From Verrucomicrobiota bacterium (lineage in GTDB: Bacteria > Verrucomicrobiota > Verrucomicrobiia > Limisphaerales > UBA1100): DNA of 62,737 nt. Within the stretch, counting starts at the first letter, position 1, and the number at the start of each line of letters is the position of its first letter. A program made the translations under genes and the position numbers. The notes below the pieces were generated by a model. The model saw nothing but the letters and a program-made list of their open reading frames with translations, was not told the origin of the DNA and did not search any database. The stretch is taken from assembly GCA_030747505.1 (NCBI GenBank), contig JASLKQ010000006.1, positions 1 to 62,737 on the forward strand, given 5' to 3'. Shown piece after piece: positions 10,942 to 21,100 of the stretch.

Positions 10942-11778
10942 GTGGCTATTTTGGGTTACAAAAGAGTCGTGCCATTAAAACAAACATTTGGATTCCTAGG
11001 TGCCGGACGCATGGCCTCCGCTCTGGCCGGCGGCATGGTGGAATCGGGCCTTATCAAAGGCCGACAACTGATTGCAAGCGATGTGGTGCAGGTGACCCTC
11101 AAGTCCTTTACCAAGTCCACAGGTGGACGTACCGCCAAGAGTAATGCCGAAGTGCTGCGCAAAGCAGATATTATTATTATCGCTGTGAAACCGCATCAGG
11201 TCATCGATCTTTTGAACGAACTGCCTGATCAAATCAACTCAAAGCACCTTTTTATTTCCATCGCTGCGGGAGTTACGCTGGAGCAGTTGGAGGAATCTCT
11301 TGGAGGCAAGGTTCGGGTCATCCGCGTTATGCCAAATACCCCGGCACTGGTGGGCGAGGGCGCCTCAGGGTTTGCCCGCGGCACTCACGCCAAAGTTGCA
11401 GATGCCAAGCTCACCCAACAAATACTGGAAGCTGTCGGCATAGCAGTGGAGGTCCCCGAACGGCTAATCAATGCGGTGACCGGTTTAAGTGGCAGCGGCC
11501 CTGCCTATGGCTTTCAAATGATTGAGGCCATGAGTGATGGCGCCGTCGCGGCTGGCCTACCCCGCGAACTGGCCACTCCACTGGCCGCACAAACACTTTT
11601 AGGAGCAGCAAAAATGGTGTTGGAAACAGGGGAACATCCCGGCAAACTTAAGGACATGGTCACCAGTCCCGGTGGCACCACTATTGAAGGGCTCCATGAA
11701 ATGGAGGCCGCCGGGGTGCGTGATGGACTGATGAATGCAGTGCGGGCAGCTACTGATAAAGCAGCAAATCTAGGCTAA
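10942..11778 (+). CDS. proC: Pyrroline-5-carboxylate reductase
   Basis: FGFLGAGRMASALAGGMVESG, VRVMPNTPALVGEGASG, VTGLSGSGPAYGF, SPGGTTIEGLHEME. Confidence 0.95.
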   Translation: MAILGYKRVVPLKQTFGFLGAGRMASALAGGMVESGLIKGRQLIASDVVQVTLKSFTKSTGGRTAKSNAEVLRKADIIIIAVKPHQVIDLLNELPDQINSKHLFISIAAGVTLEQLEESLGGKVRVIRVMPNTPALVGEGASGFARGTHAKVADAKLTQQILEAVGIAVEVPERLINAVTGLSGSGPAYGFQMIEAMSDGAVAAGLPRELATPLAAQTLLGAAKMVLETGEHPGKLKDMVTSPGGTTIEGLHEMEAAGVRDGLMNAVRAATDKAANLG

Positions 11779-11780
11779 AC

Positions 11781-12995
11781 ATGGCGTTTCCTTCTCCATC
11801 AGAAAAACAGGCCAAAGTGTTGTGGTTTTCAGTCACCGCACTGGCTATCGCTGTATTTCTGGCACTCTTGGCATTGATGTTCTACGGCTTTGCTTGGCTG
11901 CTGGACCGACTATCGCCTGTATTATTGCCACTGGCTGTAGCAGGTATTCTGGCGTTTCTCCTCAATCCACTGGTGAATATATTTGAAGACAAAATGTCAG
12001 CCAAGGTGAGCCGGTTATTTCATAACATCCGGAACCCCAAGCGAGTGAAGGCCATCATACTGGTCTTTATCACTGCCATTGGAATTATCAGCACCCTCAC
12101 GGTGATTGTGTTGCGCACAGTGGTCCCGGATGTAGTCCGCCTCGGCAAGGATGCCCAAATCGAGCAGATTGAACAAAGTACCAAAAAGTGGCTCCTCAAA
12201 AATCAGCAATCCGGTTTGGGAAAATTCATGCAACTTGATCAAGTTGATGCAAGTAGACTTGAGTTGCAGAGCCTCATAAAGCTGGATGCCGTCAGCTTCA
12301 AAGAACTTTCTGCCAAGGGACTTTCTAATGCGATTACCTGGATCGGAATGCTGGCGGGGCTAGCGTTGGTTCCGGTTTATGTGTTTTATTTCCTTCTCGA
12401 GGCTCAAACCATCCAGCGCAAATGGAGCGATTACCTGCCGCTCAAGGAATCCAAATTCAAAGAGGAGTCGGTTTTTATTCTCGAATCATTTAATGACTGC
12501 CTGGTTGTCTTCTTCCGCGGACAAGTACTGGTGGCGATCACCGTCGGAATCTGTTTGGCAATCGGCTTTTCTTTGATCGGTTTGCCCTACGGAATATTAC
12601 TGGGACTGCTGGCGGGGATTGTGGGAATCATCCCTTATTTTGGAGTAATCGTTTCCACTGCACCCGTCCTGCTGCTTTCCTCAACCCAAGGAAACCAGAT
12701 GAGTTTCTTTGGTATTGAACTGGGAGTTTATGCGCCCATCGTGGCCATAGGTGTTTGCGTCGCGGTACTTTTTCTCGAGAAAACAGTGATCCAGCCTAAG
12801 ATCATCGGCGACAGAGTCGGGATGCATCCGGTGGCAGTTATCATCTCGGTCCTAATGGGCACCACTCTGGTAGGTGGGATCATTGGAGGTCTATTGGCCA
12901 TTCCGGTCGCCATGGCGCTGCGCACGGTCCTCTTCCGATACGTATGGGTCAAACGCCAGATACCCCAAACCGCCGTCCAAATGGAAGCACTCTAG
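11781..12995 (+). CDS. AI-2E family transporter / permease
   Basis: Multiple TM segments; GLPYGILLGLLAGIVGIIPYFGVIVS, EKTVIQPKIIGDRVGMHPVAVIISVLMG. Confidence 0.9.
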   Translation: MAFPSPSEKQAKVLWFSVTALAIAVFLALLALMFYGFAWLLDRLSPVLLPLAVAGILAFLLNPLVNIFEDKMSAKVSRLFHNIRNPKRVKAIILVFITAIGIISTLTVIVLRTVVPDVVRLGKDAQIEQIEQSTKKWLLKNQQSGLGKFMQLDQVDASRLELQSLIKLDAVSFKELSAKGLSNAITWIGMLAGLALVPVYVFYFLLEAQTIQRKWSDYLPLKESKFKEESVFILESFNDCLVVFFRGQVLVAITVGICLAIGFSLIGLPYGILLGLLAGIVGIIPYFGVIVSTAPVLLLSSTQGNQMSFFGIELGVYAPIVAIGVCVAVLFLEKTVIQPKIIGDRVGMHPVAVIISVLMGTTLVGGIIGGLLAIPVAMALRTVLFRYVWVKRQIPQTAVQMEAL

Positions 12996-13006
12996 GGTAG
13001 TGCCTA

Positions 13007-13585
13007 TTAAGAGGGCAAAACTCCTGGAATTTGGCGCACGTCAACCGCTTCCATGCCCGCAGCAAGGATGGCTTCCATGCCGATATCGGTGTCTTCATAT
13101 GCCCGGCATTCATCTGGGGGCACACCAAGGAGTGCTGCTGCCTTCAAGAAAGTATCGGGCGCTGGCTTATGATTCTCAACATCATCAGCGGTGACCACCG
13201 CCCCAAACCAATCCAAAATCCCCACACCATCCAGGAGCGGCCTAATGTATTTGGTGCGGCCACCCGTCGCAACTGCCATGGGAATTTTACCTCGTGCTTC
13301 GCGAGCAATAGCGGCAATGGGCTCTATCAATTGCGCCTCGGGCATGAGTGGAATATACGCCTCCTCTTTCTGGCGCGAGACTTCAGCGGGGTCAAAATCC
13401 AAGCCCTGCTCTTCCTTAAGCATTTGAAGAATTTTCACCGATGGGACTCCACCCATGGCGTAATGCCGCTCTTCAGTGAACTCGATTCCATTGCGCTTGC
13501 AGGCGATATCCCAAGCGCGCCAATGCAGCGCCATCGAATCAACCAGTGTTCCATCACAATCAAAAATGAGTGCTTTAGGTTCCAT
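13007..13585 (-). CDS. HAD-superfamily hydrolase, beta-phosphoglucomutase-like
   Basis: MEPKALIFDCDGTLVDSMALHW, VATGGRTKYIRPLLDGVGI, KPAPDTFLKAA, YEDTDIGMEAILAAGM; start trimmed from 13627. Confidence 0.92.
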   Translation of the reverse strand: MEPKALIFDCDGTLVDSMALHWRAWDIACKRNGIEFTEERHYAMGGVPSVKILQMLKEEQGLDFDPAEVSRQKEEAYIPLMPEAQLIEPIAAIAREARGKIPMAVATGGRTKYIRPLLDGVGILDWFGAVVTADDVENHKPAPDTFLKAAALLGVPPDECRAYEDTDIGMEAILAAGMEAVDVRQIPGVLPS

Positions 13586-13589
13586 CAAA

Positions 13590-14663
13590 TCAGGCCTCAA
13601 TCGCAGCAAGCTTTTCCTCAAGATCATGCTGAATAAGGGAATTAATCATCTCGTCAATTTCTCCCTCCATGAATTGAGGTAGGCTATGCAGGGTCAGTTC
13701 GATACGATGGTCGCTGACCCTATTCTGAGGGAAATTATAGGTACGAATGCGTTCATTTCGCTCACCGGTCCCCACCTGTGATTTGCGTTGAGCAGCGTAT
13801 TTTGCCTGCTCCTCGGCCAACTTTTGATCTAACAATCGTGACCTTAACACCTTCATGGCCTTGGCCTTGTTTTTATGTTGGGATTTCTCATCCTGACAGG
13901 TGACCACCAAACCCGTTGGCTTGTGAGTAATCCGAACCGCTGAATCAGTCGTATTGACACTCTGTCCCCCTGGCCCACTGGACCGGTATACATCCACCTC
14001 CAATTCAGCAGGATCGATCTCCACATCCACTTCCTCCGCTTCAGGGAGCACCGCCACGGTCACTGTGCTGGTATGATTGCGCCCACTGGCCTCAGTAGCG
14101 GGCACTCTTTGAACCCGATGAACTCCACTCTCAAATTTCATCAGCTTGTAAACTCCCTCTCCGTTGAGAGCAAAGATCACTTCCCGGTAGCCGCCCAGTT
14201 CAGCAGCATTGCCCTCCATCAATTCATGACTCCATCCCTGAGCAGTAGCGTAGTGGGTATACATCCGGTAGAGGTCCCCCACAAACAGGGCTGCTTCATC
14301 ACCACCGGCCCCGGCACGAATCTCAACGATGGTATTACGCGAGTCAGCTGGATCAGGAGGAACCAGGCCGAACTGCAGTTCCTTTTCCAATCGAGAAACT
14401 TCCTTCTCAAGAGCAGTCACCTCTTCTGCAGCCATTTCGGCCATTTCTTCATCTCCTCCATCAACCAAAGCGCGGTTTTCTTCCAGTTCCCCCTTTGCTT
14501 TGTCTAACTGCTCCCCTAGTTGAACAAGGTTTTTAAGGCGGGAATACTCACGCCCCAGTTCTTGTGCCCGCCGATTATTCTCGAAAACCTTGGGGTCCCC
14601 CAGCTCAACTTCCACTTCGGCCATGCGAGCGGCAAACTTGGCAATATGCGGCTGAAGATCCAT
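13590..14663 (-). CDS. prfA: Peptide chain release factor 1
   Basis: [70 protein letters not shown] (GGQ); PAT rather than RF2 SPF. Confidence 0.96.
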   Translation of the reverse strand: MDLQPHIAKFAARMAEVEVELGDPKVFENNRRAQELGREYSRLKNLVQLGEQLDKAKGELEENRALVDGGDEEMAEMAAEEVTALEKEVSRLEKELQFGLVPPDPADSRNTIVEIRAGAGGDEAALFVGDLYRMYTHYATAQGWSHELMEGNAAELGGYREVIFALNGEGVYKLMKFESGVHRVQRVPATEASGRNHTSTVTVAVLPEAEEVDVEIDPAELEVDVYRSSGPGGQSVNTTDSAVRITHKPTGLVVTCQDEKSQHKNKAKAMKVLRSRLLDQKLAEEQAKYAAQRKSQVGTGERNERIRTYNFPQNRVSDHRIELTLHSLPQFMEGEIDEMINSLIQHDLEEKLAAIEA

Positions 14664-14728
14664 GAGGGGCAAAAAAGAAACCACCCGCCTCGGAAATAAC
14701 CGGGCGGGCGATTATTAAAATCGAATGG

Positions 14729-15013
14729 CTATTTCTTTCCTTTAGCCGCACGCGCTTCGGCCATCTTTTTGGCCTTGGCCGCCCGTTGCTGGAACTTGTC
14801 CACGCGGCCAGCGGTATCCACAAAGGTCTGCTGACCGGTATAAAAAGGGTGGGAAAACCCGCTAATCCCCATCGAGTAGAGCGGGTATTCTTCTCCTTCA
14901 AAGGCCCCTGTTTCCTTGGTAGGGGCACAGGAGCGAGTGAGAAACTCATCGCCTGTCCCCGTGTCTCGGAAGATAACCGGTCGATAGTTTTCTGGATGAA
15001 TATCTTTCTTCAT
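14729..15013 (-). CDS. rpmE: 50S ribosomal protein L31, type B
   Basis: [29 protein letters not shown]...[35 protein letters not shown]. Confidence 0.93.
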   Translation of the reverse strand: MKKDIHPENYRPVIFRDTGTGDEFLTRSCAPTKETGAFEGEEYPLYSMGISGFSHPFYTGQQTFVDTAGRVDKFQQRAAKAKKMAEARAAKGKK

Positions 15014-15083
15014 GGTTCGCTGCCTTTTGCTAAACAGGGCGCAGGAAAATAGCAGGCAAATCCATCAAAGCAAGCGAAATAGA

Positions 15084-15521
15084 CTATTTTTCAGCGGGTT
15101 CAGTTACAATCTCCCCCTTCCGTTCCCGTTGGGGCATAATGGCACAGGCATCTTTACAGCCGAAAAACCGGCTGAGAATATAGCGGTTACGACTGATCAG
15201 ACCGTACACCTTCTCCGCAACCCAGATGACCCCTGGCACCCACATAAACAGTGAAAAAGGGATGAGAAGCGGCATACGTAACCCCAGAAAGCGCAGGGCA
15301 CGAGCCCCACGCAATACAGTACCATCAATCTTCACGCAGTGGATCGCTTCCATCAGCTTTTCGTGCGTGAGCCCCGGTGCCATTTGCAAACACGCAGGAT
15401 CTGAAGCAGGGACCAATTGCGCCACGTTAAGCCAATCCAGCCACGTCAATACCCGCATCTGAAAGGTACACATGGCACATTCATCATCATATAGAAGTCG
15501 GTGTTTTTTCGGCTCGGCCAT
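15084..15521 (-). CDS. DCC-family (DUF393) thiol-disulfide-type protein
   Basis: HRLLYDDECAMCTFQMRVL (DxxCxxC), VLRGARALRFLGLRMP. Confidence 0.82.
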   Translation of the reverse strand: MAEPKKHRLLYDDECAMCTFQMRVLTWLDWLNVAQLVPASDPACLQMAPGLTHEKLMEAIHCVKIDGTVLRGARALRFLGLRMPLLIPFSLFMWVPGVIWVAEKVYGLISRNRYILSRFFGCKDACAIMPQRERKGEIVTEPAEK

Positions 15522-15566
15522 TCTCCACTGACAATCTACCTTGCCTCCCCCTAAAATCCAAGCCTG

Positions 15567-16544
15567 ATGAGCCGAACTCTTAACACCCTCACCAACCTGT
15601 TCCCCCTCTGGGTTACCGTGTGCGGCGTACTGGCACTTTTCCAGCCTGCCTGGTTCACGTGGTTTCAGGGACCACTGATTGTTTGGGGGCTGGCAATCAT
15701 CATGCTAGGCATGGGAATTACCTTATCATTGGAGGACTTTAAAAAAGTCGCACGTACTCCTCGGCCGGTCGCATTGGGTGTTATTGCCCAGTTTTGCATC
15801 ATGCCTTTTATGGGTTGGGCCATCGCCTATGCATTGAATCTTCCGACTGAATTCGCTGCAGGACTGATCCTGGTCTCGTGTTGCCCAGGAGGAACAGCCT
15901 CGAACGTGGTGGTCTATATCGCACGGGCAAACATCGCCCTTTCTGTCCTTATGACCATGTGCAGCACTTTCGCCGCCATTGCCTTGACCCCGATCCTTAC
16001 CCAATGGCTCGCTGGCAAATATGTGCCGGTCGATGCATGGGCACTCTTCCGGAGCACTGTCCAAATTGTGCTTCTACCCATCGTTATTGGGATGCTCCTT
16101 AACCGGTACGCACAAAAAACGGTCGAACGCGTTAAGCCAGCCGCTCCACTGGTTGCAGTAATCGCTATTGTACTAATTGTCGCCAGCATCCTTGGCGCCC
16201 GCGCCGAACAGATTCGTGAAAGTGGAGGCATTCTGCTTTTAGCCGTCACCTTGATGCATATGGGCGCTTTTGGCTTAGGGTATGGCATCACGCGTGTGTT
16301 AGGTTTTGAGGAACTGGTCCGTCGCACCGTCGCCATTGAAGTGGGCATGCAGAATAGTGGTCTGGGCAGTGCTCTGGCAGTGAAACATTTCACCCCATCG
16401 GCTGCGACCCCGTGCGCCATTTCGGCGATCATGCATTGTATCCTGGGAAGCTTTTTGGCAGCACTCTGGCGACGCGATGCCGAAAAGTTGAACAACGCTA
16501 AAGAGTCCGATAATCTTGGTCCTAAACCCCAAGACGAATCATGA
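15567..16544 (+). CDS. Bile acid:sodium symporter (BASS) family transporter
   Basis: LGMGITLSLEDFKKVARTPRPVALGVIAQFCIMPFMGWAIA, SCCPGGTASNVVVYIARANIALSVLMT, EVGMQNSGLGSALAVKHF. Confidence 0.93.
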   Translation: MSRTLNTLTNLFPLWVTVCGVLALFQPAWFTWFQGPLIVWGLAIIMLGMGITLSLEDFKKVARTPRPVALGVIAQFCIMPFMGWAIAYALNLPTEFAAGLILVSCCPGGTASNVVVYIARANIALSVLMTMCSTFAAIALTPILTQWLAGKYVPVDAWALFRSTVQIVLLPIVIGMLLNRYAQKTVERVKPAAPLVAVIAIVLIVASILGARAEQIRESGGILLLAVTLMHMGAFGLGYGITRVLGFEELVRRTVAIEVGMQNSGLGSALAVKHFTPSAATPCAISAIMHCILGSFLAALWRRDAEKLNNAKESDNLGPKPQDES

Positions 16545-16882
16545 GTGAAGAATCCTGTAATTTATCCGAGCGTGAATGTAAACCCTGCCAAGGAGGAGTC
16601 CCTCCCCTAGCTGGTGAAGAATTAACAACCCTGCATAACCAACTGGGAAACAATTGGGAGGTCATTGACGGGCATCATTTGGAGAAGCAATATTCCTTCA
16701 AGAATTTTGCTGAAGCTCTCGAGTTTACCAACAAAGTTGGGGCATTGGCTGAAGAAATCTTCCATCATCCAGATATCTTCCTAGCGTGGGGCAAGGTCAA
16801 GATCTCCATCTGGACTCACAAGATTGACGGCCTAAATGAAGCGGACTTCATTTTCGCCGCCAAAACCGATGCCTTGCAATAA
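16541..16882 (+). CDS. 4a-hydroxytetrahydrobiopterin dehydratase (PCD)
   Basis: ECKPCQGGVPPLAGEEL, YSFKNFAEALEFTNKVGALAEEIFHHPDIFLAWGKVKISIWTHKIDGLNEADF. Confidence 0.92.
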   Translation: MSEESCNLSERECKPCQGGVPPLAGEELTTLHNQLGNNWEVIDGHHLEKQYSFKNFAEALEFTNKVGALAEEIFHHPDIFLAWGKVKISIWTHKIDGLNEADFIFAAKTDALQ

Positions 16883-16942
16883 AAGCAAGGTCTCACTTGC
16901 CCCTCGGTTGCGGCTACGGCACACTCAGCCCCGCTCCCAGTT

Positions 16943-18400
16943 ATGAAGCAGTACAATAATTTTATTAATGGCCAATGGGTTGCCGCCGCTTCAGGCGACA
17001 CCTTTACCAATTGCAACCCCGCCGACACCCGCGAGGAGGTGTCCGTTTACGCCAAAGGCGGCAAGGGCGACGCACAAGCCGCTATTGAAGCCGCACAAGC
17101 CGCTTTTCCCGGCTGGCGCGACACGACCCCACCTGCACGCGGAAAAATCCTTTCAGCAGTAGCCAATAATCTCGCCAGCCGACAGTCGGAGCTGGCGGAA
17201 TTACTTTGCCGCGAGGAAGGTAAAACTAGAGTGGAAGCGGGCATGGAAGTGGGTCGTACAGTCGATATTTTCAGGTTTTTTGCCGGTCTCTCCTACACCA
17301 TCGGCGGGTCTGTGGTCCCCCACGACCTACCCAATAACATGCTCTATACCAAGCGTGAACCGCTGGGTGTTGCCGCACTGATTACTCCATGGAATTTTCC
17401 CATCGCCTTGCCTGCGTGGAAGTTGGCCCCCGCCTTGGTGAGTGGCAATTCCGTGGTGCTTAAGCCTGCATCCCTCGCCCCGGCGATGACCCTGGAAATT
17501 GCCAAGGCATTTGAGGAAGCAGGCCTGCCTGCGGGTGTTTTAAATGTCGTGGTGGGTAGCGGCAAGGAAGTCGGCGATGAACTAGCCACCAACCCTGCTG
17601 TTCAAGCCCTGTCCTTCACCGGCTCACACGAGATAGGTCAGGGCATCTACCAGCAACTGGCCCCACGCATGACGAGGGCACAGATGGAGATGGGCGGCAA
17701 GAACCCCACTATCGTTTTGGCTGATGCGGACTTGGATTACGCAGCCAAGATCGTGGCCATGGCCGGCTATATGATGACCGGACAGGTTTGCACCGCAACC
17801 AGCCGCGCAATCGTGGAAGAAAGTGTAGCCGACGAATTCACCGAGAAACTGATCGCCGAAGCCCAGTCCCGTAATGTGGGCAACGGCCTTACCGAAGGGG
17901 TGAACATGGGCCCGGCTGTAAGTGCCAGTGAACTGGATGGCAACCTTGAGTATCTACAGATCGCCAAGGATGAAGGAGCTGAAGTCCTTTGGGGTGGAGA
18001 CCGGTTAACTGAAGGCGACCTCGAACACGGTCACTTCATGAGTCCGGCGGTTATAGGCAATGTTAAGAATTCCATGCGGATTGCCCAAGAAGAAGTATTT
18101 GGGCCAGTGATTAGCGTGATAAAAGCCGGTGACTTCGATGAAGCAATTAACGTAGCAAATGATATTGAGTATGGGTTGAGTGCCTCCATCATCACCCGCG
18201 ACATCAATAAAGCCATGCGCTACACCGACCGGATTGAAGCGGGCGTAGTGAAAATCAACCAGATCTCCACCGGCCTTGCCCTGCAGGTGCCTTTTGGGGG
18301 CGTAAAACATTCCAGCACCAACAGTTTCAAGGAGCAGGGTCAGAGCGCGATCGATTTCTACACGCGCATCAAGTCCGTGTACCTGGATTATTCCGGTTAA
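16943..18400 (+). CDS. Aldehyde dehydrogenase, possibly alpha-ketoglutarate-semialdehyde dehydrogenase type
   Basis: ITPWNFPIALPAWKLAPALVSGNSVVLKPA, FTGSHEIGQGIY, EMGGKNPTIV, GQVCTATSR, EEVFGPVISV. Confidence 0.9.
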   Translation: MKQYNNFINGQWVAAASGDTFTNCNPADTREEVSVYAKGGKGDAQAAIEAAQAAFPGWRDTTPPARGKILSAVANNLASRQSELAELLCREEGKTRVEAGMEVGRTVDIFRFFAGLSYTIGGSVVPHDLPNNMLYTKREPLGVAALITPWNFPIALPAWKLAPALVSGNSVVLKPASLAPAMTLEIAKAFEEAGLPAGVLNVVVGSGKEVGDELATNPAVQALSFTGSHEIGQGIYQQLAPRMTRAQMEMGGKNPTIVLADADLDYAAKIVAMAGYMMTGQVCTATSRAIVEESVADEFTEKLIAEAQSRNVGNGLTEGVNMGPAVSASELDGNLEYLQIAKDEGAEVLWGGDRLTEGDLEHGHFMSPAVIGNVKNSMRIAQEEVFGPVISVIKAGDFDEAINVANDIEYGLSASIITRDINKAMRYTDRIEAGVVKINQISTGLALQVPFGGVKHSSTNSFKEQGQSAIDFYTRIKSVYLDYSG

Positions 18401-19252
18401 ATGAAACTTTGCCGCTTTCAGAATGCTTCGGGTGAAGTTCGTGTGGGGCAAATTGTAGACGAATCGAGTGTTGTCGATCTCTCAGCTGCAGGCATTACTT
18501 CGGTCACCGAACTGTTGGAGGATGAAAACCGCGTTGCCCGTGTCGAATCACAATCAGAAGCGCAGCCCCTCCAGTTGAGTGAGGTCACGCTCCTTACCCC
18601 CGTGGAACAGCAGGAAGTATGGGCTGCAGGAGTTACCTATCTTCGCAGCAAAAAAGCGCGCATGGAGGAAAGCGATTTCTACGCCAATGCCTATGATCAG
18701 GTATATGATGCCCCTCGACCGGAAATCTTTTTCAAGGCGCTGCCTGAAAAGGTAGTGGGGCCGAATGAGCCGGTTGGCATTCGTGCCGATTCCAAATGGA
18801 ATGTGCCCGAGCCTGAGCTAACACTGGTCGTTAACTCGGCCAAGGAGCTGGTCGGTGTCTCCATTGGTAACGACATGAGTTCGCGTGACATTGAAGGCGC
18901 AAACCTCCTCTACCTGCCTCAAGCCAAGCTTTATGATAAATCCTGTGCCATCGGCCCCTGCATTGTGACTGGCGCTAGTGAAGAGGAGATAAGGCAATGG
19001 ACCATTGGGGTGGAAATCTCCCGCCAGGAGGAAGCGGTGTTTAATGGAGAAACCTCCATTGACAATATTAAACGTAGTTTCAGTGAATTATTGGATTATC
19101 TGGGCCGTTCACAGAGTTTTCCCCACGGTGCCATGCTGCTTACGGGTACCGGCGTAGTGCCCGATGATGACTTCACTCTTGAGGCAAACGACAAAGTATC
19201 CATCACAATCTCAGGGATTGGAACGCTCAATAACCCTGTGATTACGGTCTGA
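18401..19252 (+). CDS. Fumarylacetoacetate hydrolase-family protein (2-keto-3-deoxy-sugar-acid dehydratase-like)
   Basis: WAAGVTYLRSKKARMEES, RPEIFFKALPEKVVGPNEPVGIRADSKWNVPEPELTLVVN, GNDMSSRDIEG; ATG directly follows the ALDH stop. Confidence 0.85.
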   Translation: MKLCRFQNASGEVRVGQIVDESSVVDLSAAGITSVTELLEDENRVARVESQSEAQPLQLSEVTLLTPVEQQEVWAAGVTYLRSKKARMEESDFYANAYDQVYDAPRPEIFFKALPEKVVGPNEPVGIRADSKWNVPEPELTLVVNSAKELVGVSIGNDMSSRDIEGANLLYLPQAKLYDKSCAIGPCIVTGASEEEIRQWTIGVEISRQEEAVFNGETSIDNIKRSFSELLDYLGRSQSFPHGAMLLTGTGVVPDDDFTLEANDKVSITISGIGTLNNPVITV

Positions 19253-19354
19253 ATGTAACTACTTTTAGCCTTGTGCGTCACCATACTGCTGGTGCACATT
19301 CTGCACCCCCCCTACTGTAGAAACAGTAACCAACGAACACAGAAAATAAGTACT

Positions 19355-19717
19355 ATGAAAAAAATCATTATGTTAGCCGTTGCGGCTATGCTGGCATTCA
19401 ATGTGTCTGCTGCTGACGACGACAAGAAACCGGCCAAGAAGGGCCGGCGTGCTGGTGGCATTCAAGCCATGCTCAAGCAATTGGACCTGACCGCCGACCA
19501 AAAGAAGGCTCTGGCCGAGTACAACAAGGAAAATAAAGGAAAAAGTGCTGAGGCGCAAAAGCTGGAAGGCAAGGAGCGCAGAGCGGCGATGAAGAAAATT
19601 GCTGAAGCCCGCAACGCGAAGCTAAAGGAAATCCTCACTGAGGAGCAGGCCAAGAAGCTAAAGGAACTGCAGGCAAAAGCCCAAGCAGACCGCAAGAAGA
19701 AGGCCGAGACTAAGTAA
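19355..19717 (+). CDS. Small secreted Spy/LTxxQ-like helical protein 1
   Basis: Signal peptide MKKIIMLAVAAMLAFNVSAA; LDLTADQKKALAEY, ILTEEQAKKLKEL; start trimmed from 19271. Confidence 0.75.
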   Translation: MKKIIMLAVAAMLAFNVSAADDDKKPAKKGRRAGGIQAMLKQLDLTADQKKALAEYNKENKGKSAEAQKLEGKERRAAMKKIAEARNAKLKEILTEEQAKKLKELQAKAQADRKKKAETK

Positions 19718-19744
19718 TCAAATACCCTTAGTTAATATCCTATT

Positions 19745-20098
19745 ATGAATAAAATCTGGATTCTACTCTTGGCTGCTGTGTTGAGCTTCAACGCTCAGGC
19801 TGTAGACAAGAAAGCCAAGAAGCAAAAAGGGAATACCGCTTACACGAAGCTAATCGCTGAACTCAAGTTGAGTGATGATCAAAAGCCAACATTCCAGGCC
19901 CTCCAAAAGGAGCAAAAGGAATTCATGGCCGAGCAGAAGAAGCGCTCTGCAGAAGAAAAGAAGACTGCAGGCAAGCCCTTCTGGAAAGCACGTACTGCGA
20001 AGCTCAAGGAGCTCTTCACTGAAGATCAAATGAGCGTTTGGAAGGCGTATCAGGCCAAGCAGAAGGCTGCCCGAGAGAAAAAGGCTCAGGAGAAATAA
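19745..20098 (+). CDS. Small secreted Spy/LTxxQ-like helical protein 2
   Basis: Signal peptide; LKLSDDQKPTFQALQ, LFTEDQMSVWKAYQ; paralogous to the preceding ORF. Confidence 0.75.
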   Translation: MNKIWILLLAAVLSFNAQAVDKKAKKQKGNTAYTKLIAELKLSDDQKPTFQALQKEQKEFMAEQKKRSAEEKKTAGKPFWKARTAKLKELFTEDQMSVWKAYQAKQKAAREKKAQEK

Positions 20099-20125
20099 GT
20101 AATCCCCTTCCTGAAACAATCACCA

Positions 20126-20153
20126 AGCGGTCTTTTAATAGGCCGCTTTTTTT
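20126..20153 (+). terminator. Intrinsic terminator
   Basis: AGCGGTC-TTTTAATA-GGCCGCT followed by TTTTTT. Confidence 0.85.
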
Positions 20154-20229
20154 GTAGAACCCAGCAATTTTATAAGTGCAAATCAACCGATACGTGCTCT
20201 AATCGAACCCAACAGCCCTTTTTCAACTT

Positions 20230-20985
20230 ATGAAACACACATCTCTCATTCTTTCGACGATTGCCGGAGTGCTGGCAATTTCAACCGGCGCACAAGATAA
20301 ACCAAAGGTTAAGCCACAACGCCTCCAATTGCAGATTCGCCCCGCCGGAGGGGCGTTACTGGCACGCCCAGCCATTCTCCCGCGAGGCGTTCAGCTAAAC
20401 CTTACTGAAGCGCAGCAGCAACAAATTGCCGCCTTGCGTAAAGACCACAGTGCCGCCATCCGGGAGATCATCCAAAACCGTGAACTGGACCCGCAGGATC
20501 GGCGCGATCAGATGCGTGATCTTTCCACCGATTTGCAGGAGGGCATTAAGGCAGTCTATACGCCAGAGCAGAAAGCTCAGTTAGCCAAAGCCGAACAGGA
20601 TGCAGCCCAGCGCCGCGAAGAGATGCAAAAACTGCGCATCGTGTTATCTGATGAGCAGAAAGCAAAAGCAAGAGAGCTGAGTGCCAAACGCATGGATGCT
20701 CTAAAGCAAGCCCGAGCGTTGCCTCAGGAAGAAAGGCAGGCTGCCTATAAGAAAGCTTCAGATGAATACCGCAAGCAATACGACAAAATCCTGACCAAGG
20801 AACAGAAGGAGAAGCAAAAGCAACTGCGCGAACTTCAGGGGAATAGACAGAACGTCCGAATCCTACCGATCCCTTTCGGGGGGCAAATACGACCACCACA
20901 ACCACGCCGCATCCAGCCCGCACCCGGTAAAGATCAACCACGACAGGTAAAGCCGCGGCAGGTTCAACCCCGTAAAGTTGATTAA
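20230..20985 (+). CDS. Secreted Spy/LTxxQ-like protein 3 with proline-rich basic tail
   Basis: Signal peptide; LNLTEAQQQQIAALRKDHSAAIREI, VYTPEQKAQLAKAEQ, IVLSDEQKAKAREL, ILTKEQKEKQKQL; tail RQVKPRQVQPRKVD. Confidence 0.75.
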   Translation: MKHTSLILSTIAGVLAISTGAQDKPKVKPQRLQLQIRPAGGALLARPAILPRGVQLNLTEAQQQQIAALRKDHSAAIREIIQNRELDPQDRRDQMRDLSTDLQEGIKAVYTPEQKAQLAKAEQDAAQRREEMQKLRIVLSDEQKAKARELSAKRMDALKQARALPQEERQAAYKKASDEYRKQYDKILTKEQKEKQKQLRELQGNRQNVRILPIPFGGQIRPPQPRRIQPAPGKDQPRQVKPRQVQPRKVD

Positions 20986-21020
20986 TACTTTTAAGTATCC
21001 TAAATTTGCTTCCCCTCAAG

Positions 21021-21049
21021 AGTGGCCCCCAATTAGGGGCCGCTTTTTT
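21021..21049 (+). terminator. Intrinsic terminator
   Basis: AGTGGCCCC-CAATTA-GGGGCCGCT followed by TTTTTT. Confidence 0.88.
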
Positions 21050-21100
21050 ATTGCCAACGCCCCGCCGAACGGTAGTTTTTAGTCAGTAGGAGTCTCTGAA

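Noticed and set aside
13031-13636. 201-aa ORF antisense to the HAD hydrolase
   Set aside because: Shadow ORF; the HAD motifs on the minus strand are clear
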